A stretch of DNA of 64,000 nucleotides from JBCBTD01 sp039818825 (GCA_039818825.1 JBCBTD010000011.1:29605-93604), one strand, 5' to 3'; shown: positions 33,799 through 42,959, counted from the stretch's first letter. Numbers and translations are program-made. The notes: generated by a model not told the origin, from the letters alone.

Positions 33799-35790
33799 AT
33801 GGCAGCCGACACGCCGATGCGAGACAAACCCTGGCTTTTTCGGACCTATGCCGGGCACAGCTCTGCGGCTGCCTCGAACGCGCTCTACCGCACCAATCTG
33901 GCGCGCGGCCAGACCGGGTTGTCGGTCGCTTTCGATCTGCCGACACAGACCGGCTACGACAGCGACCACAGCCTGGCGAAGGGCGAAGTGGGCAAGGTCG
34001 GCGTGCCGATCACCTCGATCACCGACATGGCGACGCTGTTCGACGAGATTCCGCTCGACCAGATGAACACGTCGATGACCATCAACGCCACCGCACCCTG
34101 GCTGCTGGCGCTCTACATTGCCGTGGCCGAGCGCCAGGGCGCCGATCGCGCCAAGCTGCAGGGCACGGTGCAGAACGATTTGATCAAGGAATACCTGTCG
34201 CGCGGTACTTACATGCTGCCGCCGAAGCCGTCGATGAAGCTGATCACCGACGTCGTGACGTTCACCTATCGCGACGTGCCGAAGTGGAACCCGACCAACG
34301 TTTGCTCGTACCATCTGCAGGAAGCGGGCGCGACGCCGGTCCAGGAGCTTGCGTTCGCACTGGCGACCGGCGTGGCGGTGCTCGACTCGATCAAGGCCGG
34401 CGGCTCGGTGCCCGACGACGAGTTCCCGAAACTGGTTGGCCGTATCAGCTTCTTCGTGAACGCCGGCATCCGCTTCGTCACCGAGATGTGCAAGATGCGG
34501 GCGTTCGTCGAGCTCTGGGACGAGATTTGCCGCGACCGCTACGGCGTCCAGGAGGAGAAGTACCGCCGGTTCCGCTACGGCATGCAGGTCAACTCATTGG
34601 GGCTGACCGAGCCGCAGCCGGAGAACAACGTCTATCGCATCCTGTTGGAGATGCTGTCGGTCGTACTGTCCAAGAACGCCCGCGCCCGTGCCGTGCAGCT
34701 GCCGGCTTGGAACGAGGCACTCGGCTTGCCGCGGCCCTGGGATCAGCAGTGGTCGCTGCGCATGCAGCAGGTCGTTGCTTACGAGACCGACCTGCTCGAG
34801 TTCGGGGACCTGTTCGATGGCAGTCTGGTCATCGAGGCCAAGGTCGAGTCCCTGAAGGACGAGGCGCGAGCGGAGCTGGCCCGCATCGACGAGATGGGTG
34901 GCGCGCTCGAAGCGGTCGATCTCGGCTACATGAAGCAGAAGCTGGTCGAGAGCTCGGCCAAGCGGTTGGCTGCGATCACCGCTGGCGAGCAGATCGTCGT
35001 CGGCGTGAACAAGTACCAGGACGGTGAGCCCAGCCCCTTGGTCGCCGATGTCGATGGTGGCTTCATGGCTGTCGATTCCGACGCCGAGCAGCAGCAGATC
35101 GACCGGCTGGAGGCGCATCGCACCAGCCGCGACGCCGATGCCGTCCGCGTGGCGCTCGCCGAACTGGAGGCGGCGGCGAAGGAGGGCCGCAACATCATGG
35201 AGCCGTCGATCAACGCCGCCCATGCCGGTGTCACCACCGGCGAGTGGGGCGAGCTGCTGCGTCGGATCTTCGGCGAGTACCGGGCGCCTACCGGCGTCGC
35301 CGGCGTGTCGTCACGGCAAGCGGCGGAGGCGCTCGACCCGGTGCGCGAGCGGGTCGATGCGGTGTCGCGGCGGCTCGGCCGGCGGATCAAGATGTTGGTC
35401 GGCAAGCCCGGCCTCGACGGCCACTCCAACGGCGCGGAGCAGATCGCCGTTGCCGCCCGCGATTGCGGGATGGAGGTCGTCTACGAAGGCATCCGCCTCA
35501 CGCCCGCGCGCATCGTCAACGCGGCGCTGGAAGAAGGCGTTCACGTGATCGGGCTGTCGATCCTTTCCGGCTCTCACCTCCCACTGGTTCGCGAGTGCCT
35601 CGAGCGGATGCGCAAGGATGGCATCAGCGACGTGCCGTTGGTGGTCGGCGGCATCATCCCGTCGGAGGACGAAACGGCGCTGTTGGCGATGGGCGTGGCC
35701 CGGGTCTACACGCCGAAGGACTTCTCCCTCGCCAAGATCATGGCCGACATCGTCGCGATCGTCGACGCCACGGACCAACAGGCGGCCTGA
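33799..35790 (+). CDS. ecm: (2R)-ethylmalonyl-CoA mutase
   Basis: 663 residues. The N-terminal TIM-barrel mutase domain (from about residue 1) starts MAADTPMRDKPWLFRTYAGH and has LSVAFDLPTQTGYDSDH. The C-terminal B12-binding domain (about 530-655) carries GLDGHSNGAEQIA, where DGHxxG supplies the cobalt-ligand His. SNGAEQ in this motif, in place of the usual DRGAK, together with the length and context, marks ethylmalonyl- rather than methylmalonyl-CoA mutase. It isomerises ethylmalonyl-CoA to methylsuccinyl-CoA between Ccr and Mcd. It is transcribed divergently from ccr-mcd across a 150-bp region. GAGGTGG lies 5 bases before the ATG. Confidence 0.95.
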   Translation: MAADTPMRDKPWLFRTYAGHSSAAASNALYRTNLARGQTGLSVAFDLPTQTGYDSDHSLAKGEVGKVGVPITSITDMATLFDEIPLDQMNTSMTINATAPWLLALYIAVAERQGADRAKLQGTVQNDLIKEYLSRGTYMLPPKPSMKLITDVVTFTYRDVPKWNPTNVCSYHLQEAGATPVQELAFALATGVAVLDSIKAGGSVPDDEFPKLVGRISFFVNAGIRFVTEMCKMRAFVELWDEICRDRYGVQEEKYRRFRYGMQVNSLGLTEPQPENNVYRILLEMLSVVLSKNARARAVQLPAWNEALGLPRPWDQQWSLRMQQVVAYETDLLEFGDLFDGSLVIEAKVESLKDEARAELARIDEMGGALEAVDLGYMKQKLVESSAKRLAAITAGEQIVVGVNKYQDGEPSPLVADVDGGFMAVDSDAEQQQIDRLEAHRTSRDADAVRVALAELEAAAKEGRNIMEPSINAAHAGVTTGEWGELLRRIFGEYRAPTGVAGVSSRQAAEALDPVRERVDAVSRRLGRRIKMLVGKPGLDGHSNGAEQIAVAARDCGMEVVYEGIRLTPARIVNAALEEGVHVIGLSILSGSHLPLVRECLERMRKDGISDVPLVVGGIIPSEDETALLAMGVARVYTPKDFSLAKIMADIVAIVDATDQQAA

Positions 35791-35815
35791 AGCCGGCCGA
35801 TCGAAGCTACGGACA

Positions 35816-35846
35816 CGACGCCGGCTCGCTCAGCGCGCCGGCGTCG
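35816..35846. terminator. stem-loop between convergent ecm and small exported protein gene
   Basis: A perfect 10-bp stem (CGACGCCGGC and complement) with an 11-base loop starts 25 bases after the ecm stop and overlaps the last codons of the convergent small gene. It is a likely bidirectional terminator, though without a U-tract. Confidence 0.6.
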
Positions 35847-36000
35847 CAGCTTCGCAAACCACGCCGCCATTGACCACGTCGCGCTCGCACTCGCTCGCTC
35901 CGGCCGGGAGCGTGCTGGTGGCGCTCAAGGCGCTGAGCGTGAACATCACCAGCGCGAATGCGGTGACGGCGATCAGGTTGCGGTACGGACGAGCAGTCAT
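35830..36000 (-). CDS. small exported protein, 56 residues
   Basis: The 56 codons begin MTARPYRNLIAVTAFALVMF, a short basic start plus a hydrophobic stretch that reads as a signal peptide or single anchor. The remaining 30 residues include two cysteines (ASECERD and GVVCEAA), possibly a disulfide. The ribosome-binding site GGAGAG lies 5 bases before the ATG, which is better than chance. Codon use fits the genome. I recognise no family. Confidence 0.6.
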   Translation of the reverse strand: MTARPYRNLIAVTAFALVMFTLSALSATSTLPAGASECERDVVNGGVVCEAATPAR

Positions 36001-36173
36001 GGTGCCTCTCCAAGGCGGATGGCCCGGTTTGGCCGGAGCTGCCGTCGAGGTCTGTGACCGAAGGCACAAAATCGGCTGCGGCGGCGTTGCGTCGAGCTTG
36101 GCCTTGCCACCGCGCGGCGCGGGCGCTTCAACCGAAAGGGTCCTTCTTCCGCAACCCGACGAAGACAAGCTCC

Positions 36174-37217
36174 ATGGTCCCACTGTTCGACGGTCACAAC
36201 GATCTTCTGCTGCGGCTCTGGCGTCGGGATCCGGGTGACGGCTCGTCGTTCGTCGACGGCAACGACAAGGGCCACATGGATCTGCGCCGTTGCCGTGTCG
36301 GCGGGTTCGCCGGCGGGCTGTTCGCGACGTTCGTGCCCTCGCCACAAGCCGCGGACCCAGCGGCGACGACCAGCCCGGGCACCGGTCTCGCGACCGGTGA
36401 GGTCGACCACGCGACGGCGCTGCGGGTCACTACCGAGCAGGCGGCGCGGCTGCTACGCCTGGAAGCGCAGAGCAACGGTGCTCTGGCGGTCTGCCGTTCG
36501 GTCGCCGAGGTCCGGGCGGCGATGGCCGCGGATCGTATCGCGGCCGTGTGGCACATCGAAGGCGCCGAGGCGATCGGTCCGGACCTTGCGGAGTTGGACG
36601 TGTTCCACGCGGCTGGGCTGCGCTCGCTCGGCCCGGTCTGGAGCCGTTCCAACGCCTTCGGCCACGGCGTGCCCTTCAAGTACTTCACGACTCCGGACAT
36701 CGGGCCCGGCCTGACCGACGCCGGGCGGCGCTTGGTCCGTGCCTGCGAGGCCAAGCGCATCCTGCTCGACACCGCGCACCTCAACGAGCAGGGCTTTTGG
36801 GATCTCGAGGCGGCGACGACCCGGCCGTTCGTCGCCAGCCACGCCAACGCCAACGCGCCCGTGCCATCGGCGCGCAACCTGACCGATCGCCAGCTCGACT
36901 GCCTGCGCGAGCGCGACGGTCTGATCGGTCTCAATCTGTCGGTTCCGGACCTGCGCCCCGATTGTCAGCGCGACCCGGATCTGGGTCTCGATCAGGTCGT
37001 GCGGATGTTCGACTACCTGATCGAGCGGGTCGGTGAGGATCGGGTCGGCTTGGGCTCGGATTTCGACGGCGCAACGATACCCAAGGCGATCGGCGACGTG
37101 GCCGGCGTGCCCGTTCTGGTCGAGGCGTTGGGCTCGCGCGGCTACGATGCGGCGTCGATCGACAAGCTGATGCACGGCAACTGGCTCGCACTGCTGGAGC
37201 GCGTCTGGGGCAGCTGA
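36174..37217 (+). CDS. membrane dipeptidase-like peptidase M19
   Basis: 347 residues of the renal dipeptidase family (zinc dipeptidases, some acting on mixed-chirality dipeptides). Metal ligands are visible in PLFDGHNDLLLRL (about 4-16, HxD), WHIEGAEA (Glu, about 126) and VASHANANAP (His, about 221). LGSDFDGA (about 303) supplies the late Asp. No signal peptide, so probably cytoplasmic. The ATG is preceded by AAGACAAGCTCC, a weak ribosome-binding site. The frame continues upstream without similarity. Confidence 0.9.
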   Translation: MVPLFDGHNDLLLRLWRRDPGDGSSFVDGNDKGHMDLRRCRVGGFAGGLFATFVPSPQAADPAATTSPGTGLATGEVDHATALRVTTEQAARLLRLEAQSNGALAVCRSVAEVRAAMAADRIAAVWHIEGAEAIGPDLAELDVFHAAGLRSLGPVWSRSNAFGHGVPFKYFTTPDIGPGLTDAGRRLVRACEAKRILLDTAHLNEQGFWDLEAATTRPFVASHANANAPVPSARNLTDRQLDCLRERDGLIGLNLSVPDLRPDCQRDPDLGLDQVVRMFDYLIERVGEDRVGLGSDFDGATIPKAIGDVAGVPVLVEALGSRGYDAASIDKLMHGNWLALLERVWGS

Positions 37218-37224
37218 GCCTGGT

Positions 37225-37650
37225 TCAGTCGGCGAGCTGGAGACGGCCCTGCGCGTCGCGCACGAAATGTGGATTCCAAGCGATCTCCCAGACGAAGCCG
37301 TCGAGGTCGCCGACATACCCGGAATAGCCGCCCCAGAAACGGTCCTGAGCAGGTGCTCGGACGGTCGCGCCGACGGCCAACGCACGGGCGATCTGAGCGT
37401 CGACCGCTGCCTTCGAGGGCAGGTTGCATGCAAGCGAACTCGCCACGAACGCGGGCCGGTCCGCTGGCGCGCCGGCTTCGGCGGCAAGCGCGTCCAGAGG
37501 GTAGAGGCCGAGCACGACGCCGCCGGCCTCGAAGAAGGCGACGCCGGTCAGGTCGCGCAGGCGTCGCCTGAGCCCGAAGGCTTCGTAGAACGCCGTGCTG
37601 CGCGCCAAATCGTCGACGCCGAGCGTCACGATGTCGAGCGCTGGTTCCAT
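37225..37650 (-). CDS. VOC-family (glyoxalase/bleomycin resistance fold) protein
   Basis: 141 residues. It starts MEPALDIVTLGVDDLARSTA followed by FYEAFGLRRR, the usual vicinal-oxygen-chelate pattern, and ends with GYSGYVGDLDGFVWEIAWNP, where the Glu is a typical metal ligand. A start 14 codons upstream is possible. Convergent with the M19 dipeptidase gene, with seven bases between the stops. Substrate unknown. Confidence 0.85.
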   Translation of the reverse strand: MEPALDIVTLGVDDLARSTAFYEAFGLRRRLRDLTGVAFFEAGGVVLGLYPLDALAAEAGAPADRPAFVASSLACNLPSKAAVDAQIARALAVGATVRAPAQDRFWGGYSGYVGDLDGFVWEIAWNPHFVRDAQGRLQLAD

Positions 37651-37745
37651 CGGCCAAGCTTGCCCCCGCGTGGCGTTGGCGTCGAGAGCCATTCCCGCGG
37701 CGCCCGGCTGGGACTAGGGTCCGCCCGGTGAGGGCGGAGGATCGT

Positions 37746-38687
37746 ATGACGGTGAACGTGGCGGTGGTCGGGTGCGGGCATTTCGGCCGCTACCACGCAC
37801 AGAAGTACGCCGCGTTGCCGGGGTGTGATCTCGTTGCCGTCGTCGATACCAACCCTGCCGCGGCGGCGAGGGTTGCCCAGGAGGTCGGCAGCTTCGCGGT
37901 GGCGCGGCTGGATGACGTCATCGACCGGATCGACGCCGCGAGCGTCGCCGTGCCGACCCGTTACCACCACGAGGTCGCGACCAAGCTGCTCGAAGCCGGC
38001 AAGCACGTGCTGATCGAGAAGCCGCTTGCGGCCAGCCGTGAGGAAGGGCGTGCGCTGGTCGAACTCGCCGAGGCACGGGGTCGGCTTCTCCAGGTCGGGC
38101 ACCTGGAGCGCTTCAACGCTGCGATCCTGGCACTTCAGGACGTCATCAAAGCGCCGCTGTTCATCGAGAGCCACCGGCTTGGCGGCTTCAATCCCGGCCG
38201 CGGCACCGACGTCAGCATCGTTCTCGACCTGATGATCCACGACATCGACCTGATCCAGGAATTCGTCGGCCGACCGCTGGTGAGCGTCGATGCCGTTGGC
38301 GTTGCGGTGCTGACAGAACAGGACGACATCGCCAACGCGCGGCTGCAGTTCGAAGGCGGCTGTACGGTCAACGTCACGGCCAGCCGGGTCAGCATGACGC
38401 CGCAGCGGCGGATGCGGATCTTCCAGCAGGATGCCTACATCGCCATCGACTTCCAGACCCGCGAGGCGACGATCGCCCGCCGGGGCTTGGGGAAGCCGCT
38501 GCCGATGCTGCCGGGCGTCGGCGTCGAAGAACGCCAGTTCGACCCCAACGACGCGCTGAAGTTGGAGATCGAGAGTTTCCTCAAGGCGATCCGCGGTGAA
38601 GGCGTGGTTGCAGTGACCGGCCATGCAGGGCTGGGTGCGTTGGACACCGCCCTGCGGATCACCGAGGCGTTACGCCGTCCTAGCTGA
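37746..38687 (+). CDS. Gfo/Idh/MocA-family NAD(P)-dependent oxidoreductase
   Basis: 313 residues. A Rossmann start VNVAVVGCGHFGRYHAQKY (about 3-21) is followed by the family motif HVLIEKPLA (about 89), where EKP holds the catalytic Lys, and a C-terminal alpha/beta domain with MIHDIDLIQEFVG. The FGRYHAQKYAALP start resembles oxidoreductases linked to lipid A amino-sugar (GnnA-like) genes in alphaproteobacteria, but no lpx genes are near, so I leave the substrate open. GGAGG lies 7 bases before the ATG. Confidence 0.88.
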   Translation: MTVNVAVVGCGHFGRYHAQKYAALPGCDLVAVVDTNPAAAARVAQEVGSFAVARLDDVIDRIDAASVAVPTRYHHEVATKLLEAGKHVLIEKPLAASREEGRALVELAEARGRLLQVGHLERFNAAILALQDVIKAPLFIESHRLGGFNPGRGTDVSIVLDLMIHDIDLIQEFVGRPLVSVDAVGVAVLTEQDDIANARLQFEGGCTVNVTASRVSMTPQRRMRIFQQDAYIAIDFQTREATIARRGLGKPLPMLPGVGVEERQFDPNDALKLEIESFLKAIRGEGVVAVTGHAGLGALDTALRITEALRRPS

Positions 38688-38693
38688 ACCCGG

Positions 38694-39650
38694 TCACCTG
38701 TCCGCGAGGTCCCGCGGGTCGCCGTGTACGGCGCGACGGACGATCAGCTGCTGCATCTCCGGCACGTCGAGGTCGCGGGCTATGCGTTCGAGCCGACGGC
38801 CGATGAAGCGCAGGACCTCGCCGCGTTGAGGTGCAGCCCGGTCGGCCCAGTCGACGAGATAGCGCGCCATGGCGAGCAGTCGCTGAGAGTTGACGGGATG
38901 GGTCGCGTCCTCGCGCTGCCACTGTGCCCACGCGGCGTTGGAGGGCGCGTCCGCCCGGCTCGCGTAGAAAGCGGCCGTTGCCTCGAAATAGAGGATGGCA
39001 CCGAGCGGTATGGTGTCGGAACGTTCCATCGTCGTGAGGGCGAAAAGGTCGGCCTCCCGTTCGTTGGCTTGGCTCTCAGCCGGTGACACGCCACGGTTCC
39101 CTGGATGGCGGTGGTAAACGTGGGCCAGTTCGTGGGCGAGCACGAACGCCCACGCTTCGTTGCGCAATGCGGTGCCGAGGGCGCCAACGCTGGGGTCCCG
39201 CTCCCAGATCGCGGGCGGCACCCCCAGCGCATCGAGTGGGTCGAGGTGACGCCCGCCGGGCCAATCGGCCAACGGTTTGTGGCGTAGCATCGCCAGATAC
39301 TCGCTCATCGGCTCCAGCGAGCGACCGGCCTCGTAGCGCCAAGCGTAGGCCATCGTCAGGTCCTCGATGAACCGCAGCCCGGCCAGCGGCATGATGACCT
39401 GGTCACCTCGTGTCATGAAGCCCATCGGGTCGCCGTTGGGGGCAACGTCGGGAACCGCGATCCGCACGTTTGCCAGGTCCGATCCGCCGGCCGGCACGAA
39501 GCGGAGCACGACCGCGCGCAGCTCGTCGAGCCGGCCGGCGATGCGGCTCCGCTCGGCCGCCAGTGACGCCGAGTCGTACATCGTCGCGGCAGCCGGGCCG
39601 GCGAGCAGCAGCAGCGCCGAGACTGCTCCGACCAGCTGCCGACGGTTCAT
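38694..39650 (-). CDS. exported HExxH metallopeptidase-like protein
   Basis: 318 residues with a signal peptide cleaved near AAATMYD. The gluzincin motif HELAHVYHRH (about 168-177) supplies two His and the catalytic Glu; NEREADLFAL (about 197) holds the third ligand Glu, as in M48-type peptidases. The frame is well supported; exact family uncertain. Its start overlaps the stop of the upstream membrane protein gene by four bases, so the two are co-translated. Confidence 0.82.
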   Translation of the reverse strand: MNRRQLVGAVSALLLLAGPAAATMYDSASLAAERSRIAGRLDELRAVVLRFVPAGGSDLANVRIAVPDVAPNGDPMGFMTRGDQVIMPLAGLRFIEDLTMAYAWRYEAGRSLEPMSEYLAMLRHKPLADWPGGRHLDPLDALGVPPAIWERDPSVGALGTALRNEAWAFVLAHELAHVYHRHPGNRGVSPAESQANEREADLFALTTMERSDTIPLGAILYFEATAAFYASRADAPSNAAWAQWQREDATHPVNSQRLLAMARYLVDWADRAAPQRGEVLRFIGRRLERIARDLDVPEMQQLIVRRAVHGDPRDLADR

Positions 39651-40249
39651 GGCAGCTCACCCTGCTCCAAGACGTCGAGCGCCCGTTCGAAAGCCGGCCG
39701 CGCGGACCGTGGCGGCGTTTCCCGCACCCAATGCCCGAACTCGACCGGATCGCCCCAACCCGGCTGCCAGATCGCCTGGAGGATGACGAGCTGGGCATCC
39801 AACAACCGCGTCGCCCGCCAGTCCGTTTCGTCCTCATCCAGCTCGGGCGGCGGTGCGGTCCGTTCCCCCTGCAAGAACCGAAGCGTGGCCAGCGCTTCCT
39901 GCAGGTCGATCGGCACCTCGGCAGGCGACATCGCTGCGGACGTCTCGGCGATCTCCGGCGCAGGACCGCCGAGACCGGAGTACGCGCCGCCACCGGCCGG
40001 CGAGCCAGATACGCCGAAGTAAAAGGATGCAGTGACGATGGCCGCACCGAACAGGGCGAAGAACACTCCTGGGCCGATCCGGGTGAGGACCAGCCGACGA
40101 TCCTTCGACAACGACAGCTCGGCGCTCGATGTCGCTTCTGCTGACGGAATGGCGACGAACAGGCGATAGCCGAGCACGATGGCCAAGCCACCCACGATCA
40201 CCGCGAGCAACCGTTCGATTGCACGTAAGATGAACGGATCGTCAATCAT
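39647..40249 (-). CDS. membrane protein of unknown function, partner of metallopeptidase
   Basis: 200 residues. Two membrane helices (about 13-32 and 60-80) are followed by an Ala/Gly/Pro-rich linker and a soluble helical part (about 110-195) ending LDVLEQGELP. No family recognised. The four-base overlap with the metallopeptidase gene implies a joint role. Confidence 0.65.
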   Translation of the reverse strand: MIDDPFILRAIERLLAVIVGGLAIVLGYRLFVAIPSAEATSSAELSLSKDRRLVLTRIGPGVFFALFGAAIVTASFYFGVSGSPAGGGAYSGLGGPAPEIAETSAAMSPAEVPIDLQEALATLRFLQGERTAPPPELDEDETDWRATRLLDAQLVILQAIWQPGWGDPVEFGHWVRETPPRSARPAFERALDVLEQGELP

Positions 40250-40315
40250 ATGTTCATGTCTATCATGATCGGACAGGTCTGTAACGGGCCATTCGGCTGC
40301 TGGCTGCCTCGGTGT

Positions 40316-41254
40316 TCAGGAAGTCGGCACGACGCACGACCGGGCGTCGGAAGGGAGCGGACGGCCGGTCACCCAGGCAAGGACGTCGGCCGCGACTTTG
40401 GCGCGTTGGGTGTCGCGCAGCAACAAGTGCCAGCCATCTCCGTAGGTGACGAGTGTGCAGCCCTGCGGGTCGAGTTCGTCGAGGAAGCGCGCATAGGCGT
40501 CGGCCGGGACCGCCTCGTCGCGTTCGCCGATCAGGATCAGCCGCGGCAGGTCGATCGCAGGGGCGACACGTACCGCCTCGTCCATCACCCGGATCAGACC
40601 GTCGAGGCTCGTGGCCCGAGCCGTGCGCAGGTACTCGGGATCGCGACCGAGCGCTATCAGCATCGGCACGTTGTCGGAGACTTGGATCGTCGCGGGGCGA
40701 CCGCTCGCGAGATCCGCGTTCGGCGCCAGGGTTGCGATCACCCGGAGACCGGCGCGAAACAAAGGGTTGAGGCTGTCGCCGGCCCAAACGGCAGGAGCGC
40801 TCCAGATGAGGCCGTCGACCTCGGGGGCGTCCGGGGCGGCGAAGACGATCATCGTCACGGCGGCGCCCATGCTTTCGCCCAGCACGAACAACGGGCCGTC
40901 CGGGTCGAGCCGCCGCGCCTCGGCAACCGCTTCGCGGACGTCGGCGACCAGGGCGTCGGTGCCGGGCCAGTGGCTGCGGTCGACACTGGCGCCGAAGCCG
41001 CTGAAGTCGATCGCCAGCACCCGCACGCCGGCTGCCGTCGCGGCAGCGCCGAACGGCAGAAAGGCGGCCTTGCGATCGTTGTAGCCGTGCAGTGCTACGA
41101 TCGTTGCCCGTGGCTCGCCGAGCGGCTCGAAGCGCGAGAGTGGCCGGGGCACGTCCGGCCAGGGCTTCGCCGGTGGTGGTGGCAGCGTTGCGCACCCGCC
41201 GAGCGCCAGCACGGCCAGCAGCCGGCCGGTCCACGCCAAGCCGCGCTGTCTCAC
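40316..41254 (-). CDS. lipoprotein alpha/beta hydrolase (monoacylglycerol-lipase like)
   Basis: 312 residues. The N-terminus VRQRGLAWTGRLLAVLALGG followed by Cys is a lipoprotein signal with lipobox LGGC. The hydrolase part has the oxyanion HGYNDR (about 66), the nucleophile elbow LGESMGAAV (about 138), an Asp in GERDEAVP and His in GDGWHLLL. It resembles serine lysophospholipases of the Hydrolase_4 family. Start is GTG, overlapping the gluQ stop as GTGA, so it is translationally coupled to a tRNA-modifying enzyme with no obvious functional link. Confidence 0.87.
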   Translation of the reverse strand: MRQRGLAWTGRLLAVLALGGCATLPPPPAKPWPDVPRPLSRFEPLGEPRATIVALHGYNDRKAAFLPFGAAATAAGVRVLAIDFSGFGASVDRSHWPGTDALVADVREAVAEARRLDPDGPLFVLGESMGAAVTMIVFAAPDAPEVDGLIWSAPAVWAGDSLNPLFRAGLRVIATLAPNADLASGRPATIQVSDNVPMLIALGRDPEYLRTARATSLDGLIRVMDEAVRVAPAIDLPRLILIGERDEAVPADAYARFLDELDPQGCTLVTYGDGWHLLLRDTQRAKVAADVLAWVTGRPLPSDARSCVVPTS

Positions 41255-42183
41255 CCGGCGGGATGGGGCGTCGGAACCTGGAGGCCGAGCTTTGCCCAGA
41301 TGCTCGAAGGCGTCTCGCCCCGCTCGCGGTAGTACTTGAGGGACACGGACCGGTTGCGCTTCGCCAACCGCTGGCCGTCCGGTGTGGCGATGAGATTGTG
41401 GTGGTAGTAGGTCGGCGTCGGCAAATCGAGGATCGCCTGCAGCAGACGGTGGACGTGGCTGGCGTGGAACAGATCTTCGCCGCGAGTGACCAGGTTCACG
41501 GCCTGGGCGGCGTCGTCGACGGTGACGGCGAGGTGGTAGCTGGTCGGGACGTCCTTCCGCGCCAGAACGACGTCGCCGAACTCCGTTGCCCGGCACCGTT
41601 GCCAGCCGGCGCGCACGTCGTACCAGTGCAGATCGCCGGCGGCCGCCGCGGCGGCGTCGACGGCAAGCCGCCACGCGTGGGGGGCACCTTTGTCGATCCG
41701 GCGTTTCGCCTCGGCCGGATCGAGCTCGCGACAGGTCCCGGGGTAGACCAGCTCCCCCGACGGGCCGTGCGGTGCCCGAGTCGACCCGGCGATTTCCGCC
41801 TGGATGCTGGCGCGGGTGCAAAAGCACGGATAGACGAGGCCGCGACCACGCAGGGTCGCGAGCGCATCCTGGTAGATGTCGGTGCGCGGAGATTGGCGCC
41901 AGGCAGGCGCCTCCCAGCGCAATCCGAGCCAGCGGAGGTCGTCGAACAGTGCGCGCTCGAATTCGGGGCGGCAGCGGGTTTGGTCGATGTCCTCGATGCG
42001 CAACAAGAAGCGGCCACCGCTGGCCTTGGCCGTTTCGTGAGCGAACAGCGCCGAATAAGCATGACCGAGATGCAAGAGCCCGCTCGGGCTGGGTGCGAAG
42101 CGCGTCACGAACGGCGGCGCGCCGTCGGCCGGAACCGGGATCACGTCCTCGCCGGAGAGAGGCGAGCTGTCGACTTGGGTCAA
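41251..42183 (-). CDS. gluQ: glutamyl-Q tRNA(Asp) synthetase
   Basis: 310 residues: the catalytic half of a glutamyl-tRNA synthetase without the anticodon-binding domain. FAPSPSGLLHLGHAYSA holds the HIGH motif, RIEDIDQTRC follows, and the KMSKS equivalent is LAKRNRSVSL. The zinc site starts YPCFCTR. It attaches glutamate to queuosine in tRNA-Asp. The first start available is TTG at 42183; a GTG 13 codons later is an alternative. Confidence 0.93.
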   Translation of the reverse strand: MTQVDSSPLSGEDVIPVPADGAPPFVTRFAPSPSGLLHLGHAYSALFAHETAKASGGRFLLRIEDIDQTRCRPEFERALFDDLRWLGLRWEAPAWRQSPRTDIYQDALATLRGRGLVYPCFCTRASIQAEIAGSTRAPHGPSGELVYPGTCRELDPAEAKRRIDKGAPHAWRLAVDAAAAAAGDLHWYDVRAGWQRCRATEFGDVVLARKDVPTSYHLAVTVDDAAQAVNLVTRGEDLFHASHVHRLLQAILDLPTPTYYHHNLIATPDGQRLAKRNRSVSLKYYRERGETPSSIWAKLGLQVPTPHPAG

Positions 42184-42305
42184 GGCGGACGTGCCCCGTT
42201 GGCTGGAAGGCTACTCTACGAGCGACGGCGCCGATGCTAGATGCACTTGTGAACGCAGGACGCGATCAGCACAAGGGCCAGGCCCGACGCAGGAGATCCT
42301 CTTCG

Positions 42306-42959
42306 ATGCGAGCATTGCGCGGACCGGAAGTGGCGCCCGCCGACGGACGATCGCCTCAGTTTCTCGTCATCCTCCTCCACGGTGTCGGTGCCGACGGGGC
42401 GGACCTGATCGATCTCGCGCCGATGCTTCAGCGCTACGTTCCACACGCCGCATTCGTGGCGCCGAATGGACCCGAGCGCTGCGACATGGCGCCGATGGGC
42501 TATCAATGGTTCAGCCTGCGCGACCGCCGGCCGGAAGCACTGCTGGCCGGTGTCCAGGCCGTACGCGCGGACCTCGACGCCTTCATCGACGCCGAATTGC
42601 AGGCTCGGTCGTTGCCGGCTTCGGCTTGTGCCATCGTCGGGTTCTCGCAAGGTACGATGACGGCTTTGCACGTCGTGCCGCGACGGACCGATAGCGTGGC
42701 GGCGCTCGTCGGCTTCTCGGGTGCTTTGGTCGGTCCTGAAAGGCTGGCCGGCGAAGTGCGCTCGAAGCCGCCGATCTTGTTGATCCACGGCGAAGCCGAC
42801 GAGATCGTTCCGGCCGGTTCCTTGTTCGCGGCGCGTGACGCGTTGGAGAGCGCTGAGTTCGCCGTGCAGTGGCAGATCCGGCCGCGGCTCGGCCACGGCA
42901 TCGATCCCGACGGCATCGACCACGCCGGCCGGTTCCTCCGTGCCGCGTTGACCACTTAG
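42306..42959 (+). CDS. phospholipase/carboxylesterase family protein
   Basis: 217 residues. LVILLHGVGADGADLIDLAP (oxyanion region, about 20), AIVGFSQGTMTA (nucleophile Ser, about 117), HGEADEIVP (Asp, about 163) and RLGHGID (His) form the complete triad of the bacterial carboxylesterase/acyl-protein-thioesterase-like family. The ATG has AGGAGAT about 9 bases upstream. No signal peptide. Confidence 0.9.
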   Translation: MRALRGPEVAPADGRSPQFLVILLHGVGADGADLIDLAPMLQRYVPHAAFVAPNGPERCDMAPMGYQWFSLRDRRPEALLAGVQAVRADLDAFIDAELQARSLPASACAIVGFSQGTMTALHVVPRRTDSVAALVGFSGALVGPERLAGEVRSKPPILLIHGEADEIVPAGSLFAARDALESAEFAVQWQIRPRLGHGIDPDGIDHAGRFLRAALTT

